From the NCBI GenBank assembly GCA_021298235.1, contig JAJTDX010000134.1, positions 1 to 12,696 on the forward strand: 12,696 nt of DNA, written 5' to 3'. This stretch comes from Cryomorphaceae bacterium. Its GTDB lineage: Bacteria > Bacteroidota > Bacteroidia > Flavobacteriales > Crocinitomicaceae. Shown here piece after piece: positions 1-7,180 of the stretch (its first letter is position 1; each line of letters opens with the position of its first letter). The position numbers were made by a program, and so were the translations under genes. Under the pieces are notes generated by a model, which was not told where the DNA came from, did no database searches, and saw nothing but the letters and a program-made list of their open reading frames with translations.

Positions 1-1721
1 CTTGCGATCCATTTATGAACTATTATCTTGGATACACCTATCAATTACAGGAAAAATTTGATGAAGCGACAAAAGCCTACGATGCATTTGAAACAGGGTA
101 TAAAAAGGCTGATAATTTCGCCAAGTTCGTGACACAAAGAAAAAATGAATGCAAAGCGGCAAAATCCCTGAAAGTCAACCCAATTCGTGCATGGGTCGAT
201 AATGTTGCTTCGTTAAATAGTGAATTTGACGATTTCTCCCCATCAATATCCACAGATGGTGCAGAGATTGTTTTAAGTTCCAATCGACCAAACGGACACT
301 CAACAAATGAAGCAGGTGGCTATGATATGGACATTTATACTTCTTCTCTTTCAGATGGAAAATGGTCGGCTCCCAAACAACTATCCGGTGGAATTAATTC
401 GACTGTGGACGATGTTTCAAACAATCTTAGTTATGATGGTACAAAAATGTTGCTGCATAGGGATAACAATGGCCAATTAGATATTTATGAATCTAAGTTA
501 TCAGGACTAAACTGGACAGATCCTGTTCTGGCGCATTTTCAAATATCCTCGAATAAATCGAATGAAAAGTATGCAGCATACGGCAGTGAGGGATGGACAG
601 TGTTTTTCTCTCGCGACAATGACAACAGATCAAACGGATTCGATGTCATGAACAGCGCAGTACAAAGTCGATTGGAACAAGATTTTGGAGCTGGTGTTGC
701 AGTTAGCATCGTGAATAGCAAATTTAATGACGGACCTGTATATATACATCTTGATGGAGAAACTATGTACATAGCTTCCGAAGGCCATGAATCGATCGGA
801 GGGTATGACATCTTTGTATCCAAAAAAGTTCAGGGTGCATGGACAAAACCTGTGAACATGGGCTATCCCATAAACACCCCCTACGATGATCTGTTTTTTG
901 CATCAACAGCCAATGGAAAATTCGCATACATCGCATCCAACCGTGCGAATGGAAAAGGAGGATATGATATTTATAAAGTCATCTTCTGGGGACCGGAAAA
1001 GAAACCAGTTTTCGATGTAGAAGATTATCTTCTCGCCTCTATTGCCATGCCTGTGAAGGATGCACAAGTAGAATCTACGGTGAACGTAAACCGCAAATCA
1101 TTCACTGTTTTTAAAGGTGCAACCATTGATGCGATGACGAAGAAAGCTGTTGAAGCGCTCATTGAAATCACAGACAATTCAACAGGTAAGGTAATTGAAA
1201 CATTCACTACTAATAGTGCAACGGGAAAATTTATTATCACTTTGACCTCAGGTAAAAATTATGGAATAGCTGTCAAGGCCGATAAGTACCTTTTCCATTC
1301 TGAAAACTTCGATATTCCTTCTGGAGCAGGAGATAACCTTGTTAACAAGGTAATTGAATTAAAAAACATTGCCATTGGAAGCAAAGTCGCTCTTCGAAAT
1401 ATCTTTTTCGATGTGGGTAAAGCTGTTCTTCGACCAGAGTCAAATTCTGAACTAGACCGTTTGGTGAAGCTTATGAAGGATGTTCCTGGGCTGAAGATTG
1501 AAATCTCGGGTCATACCGATAATACTGGTTCAGCTATGGTAAACGAATCTCTTTCCCAAAGTCGCGCAGAGGCCGTGGTAACATACCTAAGCTCCAAAGG
1601 GATTGCAGCTGCTCGTTTAACAGCTAAAGGCTATGGTTCTTCCAAGCCGGTAGCACCGAACAACACAGACGACGGCAGGCAACTGAACCGAAGAACTGAG
1701 TTCGAAATCAAAGGAAATTAG
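1..1721 (+). CDS. PorE-like TPR / beta-propeller (PD40) / OmpA-domain protein, 5'-truncated by window edge
   Basis: The reading frame is open back to base 3, so the ATG at 15 is internal and the true start lies outside the window. From that ATG, 568 residues remain. About 55 residues look like the end of a TPR (NYYLGYTYQ...FDEATKAY). Next come PD40/WD40-like propeller repeats at about residues 70-330, marked by recurring FSPSISTDG, GYDIF/GYDIY and W..P motifs. A carboxypeptidase-regulatory-like beta domain follows at about 365-450. An OmpA C-terminal peptidoglycan-binding domain occupies about 459-566, with FFDVGKAVL, SGHTDNTG, the SQSRAEAV helix and LNRRTEFEI. This order matches PorE (PG1058 type) of the Bacteroidota type IX secretion machinery, which binds peptidoglycan at the outer membrane. 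Paralogues with this layout are common, so a T9SS role is inference. The downstream nuclease gene begins 61 bases later. Confidence 0.88.
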   Translation, partial: CDPFMNYYLGYTYQLQEKFDEATKAYDAFETGYKKADNFAKFVTQRKNECKAAKSLKVNPIRAWVDNVASLNSEFDDFSPSISTDGAEIVLSSNRPNGHSTNEAGGYDMDIYTSSLSDGKWSAPKQLSGGINSTVDDVSNNLSYDGTKMLLHRDNNGQLDIYESKLSGLNWTDPVLAHFQISSNKSNEKYAAYGSEGWTVFFSRDNDNRSNGFDVMNSAVQSRLEQDFGAGVAVSIVNSKFNDGPVYIHLDGETMYIASEGHESIGGYDIFVSKKVQGAWTKPVNMGYPINTPYDDLFFASTANGKFAYIASNRANGKGGYDIYKVIFWGPEKKPVFDVEDYLLASIAMPVKDAQVESTVNVNRKSFTVFKGATIDAMTKKAVEALIEITDNSTGKVIETFTTNSATGKFIITLTSGKNYGIAVKADKYLFHSENFDIPSGAGDNLVNKVIELKNIAIGSKVALRNIFFDVGKAVLRPESNSELDRLVKLMKDVPGLKIEISGHTDNTGSAMVNESLSQSRAEAVVTYLSSKGIAAARLTAKGYGSSKPVAPNNTDDGRQLNRRTEFEIKGN

Positions 1722-1782
1722 AAACATGTGTTAATTTTCGGATGCTCAAGTTAATCGATCTTTGATCTTTTAGCACGAACTA

Positions 1783-3153
1783 ATGGAACAAACAAAATTA
1801 AAGATCAGTTTTCTTGGCGGAGCAGGAACAGTCACAGGATCTAAAACATTGATAGAAGCAGGATCTAAAAAAGTCATAGTAGATTGCGGCCTTTTTCAAG
1901 GGTTGAAAGAATTAAGAAAACACAACTGGGAAGATTTCCCTGTGGATCCAGAATCTATCGACGAGGTAATTCTCACCCATGCGCATCTCGACCATTGTGG
2001 GTATCTTCCTCTTTTGGTAAAAAATGGATTCAAAGGTCCCATCCATTGTTCTTTACCGACGAAAAGACTGTGCGAAATCATACTGCTAGACAGTGCGAAA
2101 ATTCAAGAAGAAGATGCAGAACGTGCGAACACACATGGTTACACCAAACACAAGAAGGCCTTACCACTTTATGGTGTCAACGACGTATATGAATGTTTGA
2201 AACTTTTCACCTATCACGAATTACACGAATGGGTCATTCTTGGGAATTCGCTCAAATTTCAATTTTTGAACAACGGACACATTCTAGGCTCCTGCTTTGT
2301 AGATCTGCGTTTCAATGCCAAAAAGATCTTTTTCTCGGGAGATATTGGCAGACCTTTGCCAAGACTACTCTATCCACCGAAAAAAATCCAAGAAACTGAC
2401 ATCCTAATCATGGAATCCACTTATGGAGACCGCACACACGAAATAGATGATGCCAAGGACGAGCTCTTGAAGGTAATCATGGAAACCTGGAACAGAAAAG
2501 GAATTTTAATGATTCCAAGCTTTGCGGTGGAACGAACGCAGGAACTTCTATACTTACTGTATTTATTGAGAGAAGAAGATAAATTACCAGCGATGCCAGT
2601 TTATCTGGATTCTCCTATGGGTGTGAAATCGACCCATGTATACAATGAATATCCTGAATGGCAAAATATTTCTCATTTCAACCTCAATAGGATGTATGAT
2701 CATGTTACCTTTGTAAGCAGTGCAGAACAATCGCGTAAGGTGGTACAAAATGTGAAACCAAAGATTGTTATCGCGGGCAGTGGAATGATGGAAGGAGGGC
2801 GAATTCTTCACTATTTGAACAATCACCTTGAAGAGGAAAAAAACACCCTTCTTTTTGTTGGTTTTCAAGGTGAAGGAACCCGTGGACGAGCCATATTGGA
2901 GGGAGCCAAAGAAATTAAGTTCTTCGGAGAATACCGAAAAGTTCGCTGTCAGGTAAAGGAAATTACATCGTTGTCTGCACATGCGGATCAAATGGAAATG
3001 ATTGAATGGATGAGGAATATCGAAAAAGCACCGACGCATGTATTTTTGAATCACGGTGAGCCACATCAAACGGATGCTTTGAGACAAAAAATTGAGTACG
3101 AACTTGGATGGACAGCAATCATCCCAAAAATGAATGAATCATTTGTAGTTTAA
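1783..3153 (+). CDS. Beta-CASP metallo-beta-lactamase RNA exonuclease/endonuclease family protein
   Basis: The 456-residue product has the expected full length for bacterial MBL-fold RNA-processing enzymes of the beta-CASP group (CPSF73/YsiH-like). Visible motifs are the metal-binding HAHLDH at 66-71, H166 in NNGHILGS, D187 in SGDIGR, the beta-CASP motif A ESTYGDR near 211-217, motif B SAHAD with H400, and motif C LNHGE with H424. All metal and phosphate-handling residues are therefore present, and the enzyme should be active on RNA, although its natural substrate cannot be read from sequence. No signal peptide is visible, so it is cytoplasmic. The FAD-oxidase gene starts 4 bases after its stop, so the two are very probably co-transcribed. 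The ATG at 1783 fits the family start just before the first beta strand (KISFLGGAG). Confidence 0.93.
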   Translation: MEQTKLKISFLGGAGTVTGSKTLIEAGSKKVIVDCGLFQGLKELRKHNWEDFPVDPESIDEVILTHAHLDHCGYLPLLVKNGFKGPIHCSLPTKRLCEIILLDSAKIQEEDAERANTHGYTKHKKALPLYGVNDVYECLKLFTYHELHEWVILGNSLKFQFLNNGHILGSCFVDLRFNAKKIFFSGDIGRPLPRLLYPPKKIQETDILIMESTYGDRTHEIDDAKDELLKVIMETWNRKGILMIPSFAVERTQELLYLLYLLREEDKLPAMPVYLDSPMGVKSTHVYNEYPEWQNISHFNLNRMYDHVTFVSSAEQSRKVVQNVKPKIVIAGSGMMEGGRILHYLNNHLEEEKNTLLFVGFQGEGTRGRAILEGAKEIKFFGEYRKVRCQVKEITSLSAHADQMEMIEWMRNIEKAPTHVFLNHGEPHQTDALRQKIEYELGWTAIIPKMNESFVV

Positions 3154-3157
3154 GCCT

Positions 3158-4504
3158 ATGCCTAATTTCAGTAAACTAACTGCGGACGACCTTAACTTTT
3201 TCAGCCAACTTCTCGGAGATTTTTGTCTTTCAAAAGAGGAACAGCGGATATCTTACGGACACGATGAGACTGAAGACCTTTCTTTCTTACCTGATGTCGT
3301 ACTGAAACCTTCGAGTACTGAAGAAGTCTCCAAAATTCTTAACTATTGCAACATACGCAATCTTCCAGTTACCCCTTCAGGAGCTCGTACGGGATTAAGC
3401 GGGGGAGCGCTGCCGGTCTTTGGTGGAATTGCTCTCTCCATGGAACGTTTTAATCGGATTCTTCATATTGATGAAAAAAACCATCAGGTGACAACCGAAC
3501 CCGGAGTGATCACTCAAATTCTACAAGACGCTGTTCGGGAAAAAGGACTCTTTTATCCCCCGGATCCTGCAAGTAAAGGAAGTTGTTTTATCGGAGGCAA
3601 TGTATCAGAAAATTCAGGTGGTCCAAAAGCTGTAAAATACGGTGTAACGAAGGATTATGTTTTGAATTTGGAAGTGGTGTTGCCGGATGGACAAATAATC
3701 TGGACCGGTGCGAATGTGCTCAAGAATGCAACAGGCTACAATTTAACCCAACTGATGGTTGGTTCTGAAGGGACACTGGCAGTCATTACCAAAATCGTCC
3801 TAAAATTAATCCCCCACCCTACGAATAATCTTTTGATGCTTGTCCCTTTCTTCAGCGCCAAACAAGCATGCGAGGCTGTTGCAGCGATATTCCGAGCAGG
3901 AATCACTCCGAGCGGACTCGAATTTATGGAACGTGATGCACTTACATGGACACAAGCATTTACTGGAGATTTTACTGTTCCTGTAAAAGATGAACACCAG
4001 GCACATTTGCTGATCGAAGTAGATGGTTTTGACAACGATGTACTGATGCAAGAATGTGAACGGATCATGCTGGTACTAGAAAACTTTGAAACAGATGAAA
4101 TTCTTTTTGCTGAATCAGAGGCACAAAAAAACAGCCTCTGGTCATTGAGAAGAAAGGTAGGCGAGGCCGTGAAGTCACAATCGGTATACAAAGAGGAAGA
4201 TACAGTTGTTCCGAGGTATGCCTTGCCGGAATTATTAGGACATGTTAAAACGATTTGTAAAGAGTATAGCCTTCATTCTGTGTGCTACGGACATGCAGGA
4301 GACGGTAATTTGCACGTAAATATCATTCGAGGTGAGCTTTCCGAGGAACAATGGCAAAATGACCTCCCGGTTGCAATCAGAAAACTATTCAAAGAGGTAG
4401 TTCGCTTGGGTGGGTGGTCTTTTGAATGGTTTTTAAAAGTCAATTTTAGTTTGAAAAAACCGTTTCTAAAAGCTCGCTTTCGAAAATTGCGGCGGGTGAA
4501 ATAA
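3158..4504 (+). pseudogene. FAD-linked oxidase (GlcD/D-lactate or D-2-hydroxyacid dehydrogenase family), C-terminally truncated
   Basis: The first 419 residues are a good FAD_binding_4 plus FAD-oxidase_C protein. The FAD-binding PP-loop region includes TPSGARTGLSGG, PPDPASKG, GGNVSENSGGP and GSEGTLAVIT. The C-terminal domain carries GHAGDGNLH at 378-386, whose two histidines bind metal in D-2-hydroxyglutarate dehydrogenases. The family then continues with a G(T/S).SGEHGIG segment and a DP..ILNPGK end. Here similarity stops abruptly after VVRLGG (base 4414). It is replaced by 29 unrelated residues rich in K, R and F, which run through spacer DNA into the antisense of the next gene. No other frame restores the lost end, so this is a deletion and not a simple frameshift. 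The missing Glu-His pair supplies a metal ligand and the catalytic His in characterised relatives, so activity is probably lost. The upstream nuclease is 4 bases away. Confidence 0.8.
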
Positions 4505-5117
4505 CCGTGTCTTCCAATGGAACCTTACCATTGTATCGATCCTTAATCTTTTGCTTTACTAGTTCATTTGAGAGATCAAATTCCCTTAGCTTCTGAGGTT
4601 TACCTATTTCAATGCCTACTGCCCGTTTATAGATTTTCCAGATTAATTCTGAACAATACATTCTTTGGTCCGACCATTCAAAAGTTCCATCATATTTTCT
4701 TCCTTTGAACGCATCTCCAATCTTTTTCATTTTTTTAAGACGATCCTGAGTGAGAATTTGGGCTGCATTCTTCACTCTTTTAATTACATAGGGGCCTCGG
4801 TATCCTCGGTTAATCCACTCCGAAAATGGTGTCAATTGAACAGGATCTATAGCCTCGAAAACGAACAACTCTTTATTTTTCAAATAAATAATTCCGCAAT
4901 GAGAATAGTTCGATTTGGTCGCGATTTGAATCGCCTTGCTTTGAGAGGATTTCGACGTATGAAAAATTAGGTCTCCAGATTTAATCTCACCATTCGTGTC
5001 AATCTCATGTTTCGCGTCATCATTTGGATTAGTATTGTCTCTTTCTAAATCACATGAAATCAGAACGCCCGTAAAAAGAAATGCTGTTGCTAACAATACA
5101 TAAATATTCCTTTTCAT
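4446..5117 (-). CDS. YiiX/YebB-like NlpC/P60-superfamily cysteine hydrolase, lipoprotein
   Basis: The 223-residue protein begins with a lipoprotein signal (basic MKRN, hydrophobic stretch, then LISC with lipidated C22), followed by a polar linker. The hydrolase part starts with SGDLIFH near 47-53. It contains the YSHCGII motif (H73) and later the MYCSELIW motif with the likely nucleophile C155. The order His before Cys is the circularly permuted NlpC/P60 arrangement of YiiX/YebB proteins. Family members act on peptide or lipid-linked amide/ester bonds, and the substrate here is unknown. It is the last gene of a minus-strand run, 15 bases after DUF4924. Its 3' end appears intact (ISPAAIF) and overlaps the aberrant end of the convergent FAD oxidase by 59 bases. 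Confidence 0.85.
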   Translation of the reverse strand: MKRNIYVLLATAFLFTGVLISCDLERDNTNPNDDAKHEIDTNGEIKSGDLIFHTSKSSQSKAIQIATKSNYSHCGIIYLKNKELFVFEAIDPVQLTPFSEWINRGYRGPYVIKRVKNAAQILTQDRLKKMKKIGDAFKGRKYDGTFEWSDQRMYCSELIWKIYKRAVGIEIGKPQKLREFDLSNELVKQKIKDRYNGKVPLEDTVISPAAIFESELLETVFSN

Positions 5118-5132
5118 TTGGTGGGGTTAAGC

Positions 5133-5684
5133 TTAGTTATTGAAGAAGTTCAATTCTCCCCGTTTCATTTGATGGTACGCTTTTGCAAGAAAGGCAAGCA
5201 TCATGCGCATGGAATCAAATGCTTCCTCCGTTTCAGCACTGATCTCTGACTGTCTTAATCGCAACAATAACTTCATGTACATGGCATGAAAGAGAATCTC
5301 AATTTGATTTTTGTCTTTCAAATTCGAACGTTCACGAAATTCCTCTATGTATGGATTTGCTCTTTCATATACGTCCTTGTATTTATGATCATCAGAAAGG
5401 TTAAGCAGCGTATTATGTAAATAAGAAAGCTCTACCAAAATATCTTTGAGATCGTGCAAATGACCTTGTTTATCAATACGTTGAGACTGCATTTGTCGGA
5501 TAATACCGTCATACCATGTTCGATATCTGGACAATAACTCTGCGTCCTGGCACTGAGGCGAAACGTATTTATCTATGATGCTGTCCAGGTCAAAATTGAA
5601 TGAACGAATCAAATCCTCCGTCTGGTACATATACAGAACGTATTCAGCAATATTTTCCTGTAACTTCTGTTCCGCGATGAGCAT
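5133..5684 (-). CDS. DUF4924 family protein
   Basis: The 183-residue protein matches the Bacteroidota-restricted DUF4924 family over its whole length. The family signature is an N-terminal I.EQKL.ENIAEYVLYMYQTEDLIR stretch and a later F.A.Y.KLLLRLR..EIS.ET segment. It is predicted all alpha-helical, with no signal peptide or membrane segment, so it is cytoplasmic. No biochemical function is established that I know of. It lies 1 base after the Skp-like lipoprotein gene and 15 bases before the YiiX-like gene, which implies translation from one transcript and hints at a role tied to envelope biogenesis. That link is inference from context only. Confidence 0.85.
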   Translation of the reverse strand: MLIAEQKLQENIAEYVLYMYQTEDLIRSFNFDLDSIIDKYVSPQCQDAELLSRYRTWYDGIIRQMQSQRIDKQGHLHDLKDILVELSYLHNTLLNLSDDHKYKDVYERANPYIEEFRERSNLKDKNQIEILFHAMYMKLLLRLRQSEISAETEEAFDSMRMMLAFLAKAYHQMKRGELNFFNN

Positions 5685-5685
5685 C

Positions 5686-6282
5686 TTAGTCTTTCTTGGT
5701 GTCGTTTTCTATCTCTGCCTGATGCGCATTCAAAAATGCAGTGAATTCCTTTGTCACATCCATTGCTGAGCTAATGTAGTTGATCTGTCCACCCGGACCG
5801 TGAATTAACAAAATGTCGATGCCGTTTTGTTCACTAAACTGTTTTCCGAAGGCTTCAATCTTTCGCGAAATTGTTTCAAGTTTTGACATCGTCTCCTTTT
5901 CCAGACGTGCACCTTCATTTTGTTGGTACTGCATGAGTTCAGCCTCCATTTGCTGGGCTCGTTGTTGAATTTGTGCGGACTCGTTTTCAGAAAGCAAACC
6001 ACTCCTCAATTTCTCATTGTTTCGCATGATGAAATTTTGGTATTCCTGCGTTCGGCGTTCTACTTCTTTTTGAAATCGCTCCTGTTTTTTCGTTACGACG
6101 GCTTCTTCTTTTTTGAAATAGTCAAATTGTTTTTTGAGGCTATCACTATGATAATATGCAATTTTCAAACCTTTCATGTCCCGTTTCTCAACCTTCGGAA
6201 CAGTATTTTCTGATTTCTTTTCAGGTGCAGAAGTACAAGCTGCTAAAAAACCAAGAGCGAAAAAGATATAAGTAAATTTCAT
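5686..6282 (-). CDS. OmpH/Skp-like periplasmic chaperone-type lipoprotein
   Basis: The 198-residue product opens with a short signal peptide and a lipobox LAAC, giving lipidation at C16. A polar linker leads to the motif GLKIAYYHSDSL, resembling the strand that starts Skp/OmpH proteins. A long charged helical hairpin follows (about 60-150, rich in K, E, Q). The C-terminal strand part is GIDILLIHGPGGQINYIS. This matches Skp-like outer-membrane-protein chaperones, which grip unfolded barrels between coiled-coil tentacles. Skp itself is soluble, so the lipid anchor is a Bacteroidota variation. Its start codon overlaps the stop of the small upstream gene by 4 bases (ATGA), indicating coupled translation. 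Confidence 0.85.
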   Translation of the reverse strand: MKFTYIFFALGFLAACTSAPEKKSENTVPKVEKRDMKGLKIAYYHSDSLKKQFDYFKKEEAVVTKKQERFQKEVERRTQEYQNFIMRNNEKLRSGLLSENESAQIQQRAQQMEAELMQYQQNEGARLEKETMSKLETISRKIEAFGKQFSEQNGIDILLIHGPGGQINYISSAMDVTKEFTAFLNAHQAEIENDTKKD

Positions 6283-6530
6283 GCTGTAATATGTTTATTT
6301 TTAAAGGATTCTTCCCAATCTGAGCGCATCTCAACAAAACGCAAAACACTTTTTCGCAAGAGCTCTGGAGTGATCATTCGCTCCACCTCCTCCATTGAAT
6401 TAACATCAAGCTCCCCTATCTTGAAAGTTTGTTCAAACTGCCCCAATTCAATCTTCACGATATATTTTGAATTGTAACTAAATAACTGAATTTTCAGCCT
6501 TTCATGTGGTATGTCCTTGATTAACCTCAT
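6279..6530 (-). CDS. Small conserved Bacteroidota protein of unknown function (83 aa)
   Basis: I favour the ATG at 6530, giving MRLIKDIPHERLKIQLF. The longer 98-residue reading starts at 6575 inside a terminator hairpin, and its extra residues look non-conserved. The protein has two or three predicted beta strands (KIQLFSYNSKYIVKIELG, EQTFKIG) and a helical C-terminal half containing ITPELLRKSVLRFVEMRSDWEESF. Proteins of this kind recur in Cytophagales genomes from my recollection, but I know no function. It heads the minus-strand operon and its stop overlaps the Skp-like gene start by 4 bases. No signal peptide is visible. Confidence 0.75.
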   Translation of the reverse strand: MRLIKDIPHERLKIQLFSYNSKYIVKIELGQFEQTFKIGELDVNSMEEVERMITPELLRKSVLRFVEMRSDWEESFKNKHITA

Positions 6531-6560
6531 GGGACAAAAATAAGGCTTAGTTTCATTGGT

Positions 6561-6588
6561 AAACAAAAAAAGCATCCTAAGATGCTTT
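6561..6588 (-). terminator. Rho-independent terminator of the siaC-like gene
   Basis: Read on the minus strand, AAAGCATC, a four-base loop and GATGCTTT form a perfect 8-bp stem (6569-6588), followed by a run of seven T (6564-6570 complement, partly shared with the stem). It lies 8 bases beyond the stop of the SiaC-like gene and ends its transcript. The same hairpin overlaps the alternative upstream start at 6575 of the next gene, which argues against that start. Confidence 0.85.
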
Positions 6589-6595
6589 AAAACTG

Positions 6596-6997
6596 TTAAT
6601 TCGCGACGAGCAAATCAGTATCATGGAATTCCTTAAACACAAATGGAACTTTAACCATGTACGCATAGTCCTGCCCTACCTCATACATGTCTTCGTCACT
6701 TGTTCGGTAGTACCATTCGACATGAACTTCTCTACCGTTTTCAATTAGCTCATTCAGTTTGTACATTAACAAAAGAATTCGTTTTGAAGACGATATATTA
6801 AAGTACTCAAGATTGATTTTCACTATTGTTTTCTGGTTCGGATTAAGAATATACGCCTCAAACCAACTTAAAACTGGCAACCAAAAATCGTCAGGCTGGT
6901 CAGGAATTGACCTTCCCGCAATTTGCATCGTCCCTTCCACTCTGCTAAAGTGAATGTGAGGGGTATGTGTAGTTGCTTCAACAATAAAATCCTTCAT
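6596..6997 (-). CDS. siaC: SiaC-family regulatory phosphoprotein (DUF1987)
   Basis: The 133-residue protein matches the DUF1987/SiaC family from end to end. It has an N-terminal ATTHTPHIHFSRVEGTMQIAGRS region, the (D/E)FW.PVL.W...Y segment, LEYFNISSSK at 63-72, and the late EVHVEWYY..DEDMYEVGQDYA block. In Pseudomonas aeruginosa, SiaC is phosphorylated on Thr68 by SiaB, dephosphorylated by the PP2C enzyme SiaA, and activates the diguanylate cyclase SiaD when unphosphorylated. Here the codon for residue 68 (6794-6796) is ATA (Ile), while most relatives I recall have YFNT. Serines 69-71 could serve instead. No SiaB-type kinase or SiaD is in view. The gene is divergent from a Hanks-type kinase, is separated from it by 183 bases, and has its own terminator. 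Confidence 0.85.
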   Translation of the reverse strand: MKDFIVEATTHTPHIHFSRVEGTMQIAGRSIPDQPDDFWLPVLSWFEAYILNPNQKTIVKINLEYFNISSSKRILLLMYKLNELIENGREVHVEWYYRTSDEDMYEVGQDYAYMVKVPFVFKEFHDTDLLVAN

Positions 6998-7134
6998 TTT
7001 TCAACAAGAATATGAATCACAATATGGGCTAAATTTAGAAAAGAAATTCAAATTTTCTACGAATTAGCACTTTTTATGGATGAACATCGAAATATATCGA
7101 CGAATTTATTTGATTGATTAAAATGTATCAATGA

Positions 7135-7164
7135 TTGAGTTTTCTGTAGGCTTGTGTAACTTAG
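7135..7164 (+). promoter_or_regulatory. Possible Bacteroidota-type promoter for the kinase gene
   Basis: TTG at 7135-7137 and TAACTTAG at 7157-7164 are separated by 19 bases. They resemble the Bacteroidota sigma-ABfr pattern (TTG about -33, TAnnTTTG about -7), with one mismatch in the -7 box. The leader to the TTG start at 7181 would be short, about a dozen bases. This is a weak match found by eye, and the rest of the divergent spacer 6998-7180 is AT-rich with no other clear signal. Confidence 0.25.
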
Positions 7165-7180
7165 AGGTAAAAATAGAACG

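Noticed and set aside
1722..1782. Terminator after the PorE-like gene
   Set aside because: GATC-TTT-GATC followed by TTTT gives only a 4-bp stem, too weak to call.
2584..3087. Minus-strand open frame of 167 codons
   Set aside because: It lies wholly inside the beta-CASP nuclease gene, with no family resemblance, so it is a shadow frame.
3736..4191. Minus-strand open frame of 151 codons
   Set aside because: It is opposite well-conserved oxidase coding sequence, with Ser-rich low-information composition.
4400..4504. A simple frameshift at the end of the FAD oxidase
   Set aside because: I read the other plus-strand frames after GGT GGG. One stops within a few codons, and none shows GEHGIG or the NPGK end.
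6531..6575. Longer start at 6575 for the 83-residue protein
   Set aside because: That ATG is part of the stem of the siaC terminator, and the added residues look like translated spacer. The ATG at 6530 begins the conserved-looking part.
6998..7060. Promoter for the siaC-like gene
   Set aside because: TAAATTTA on the minus strand resembles a -7 box, but no TTG lies 19-21 bases upstream.
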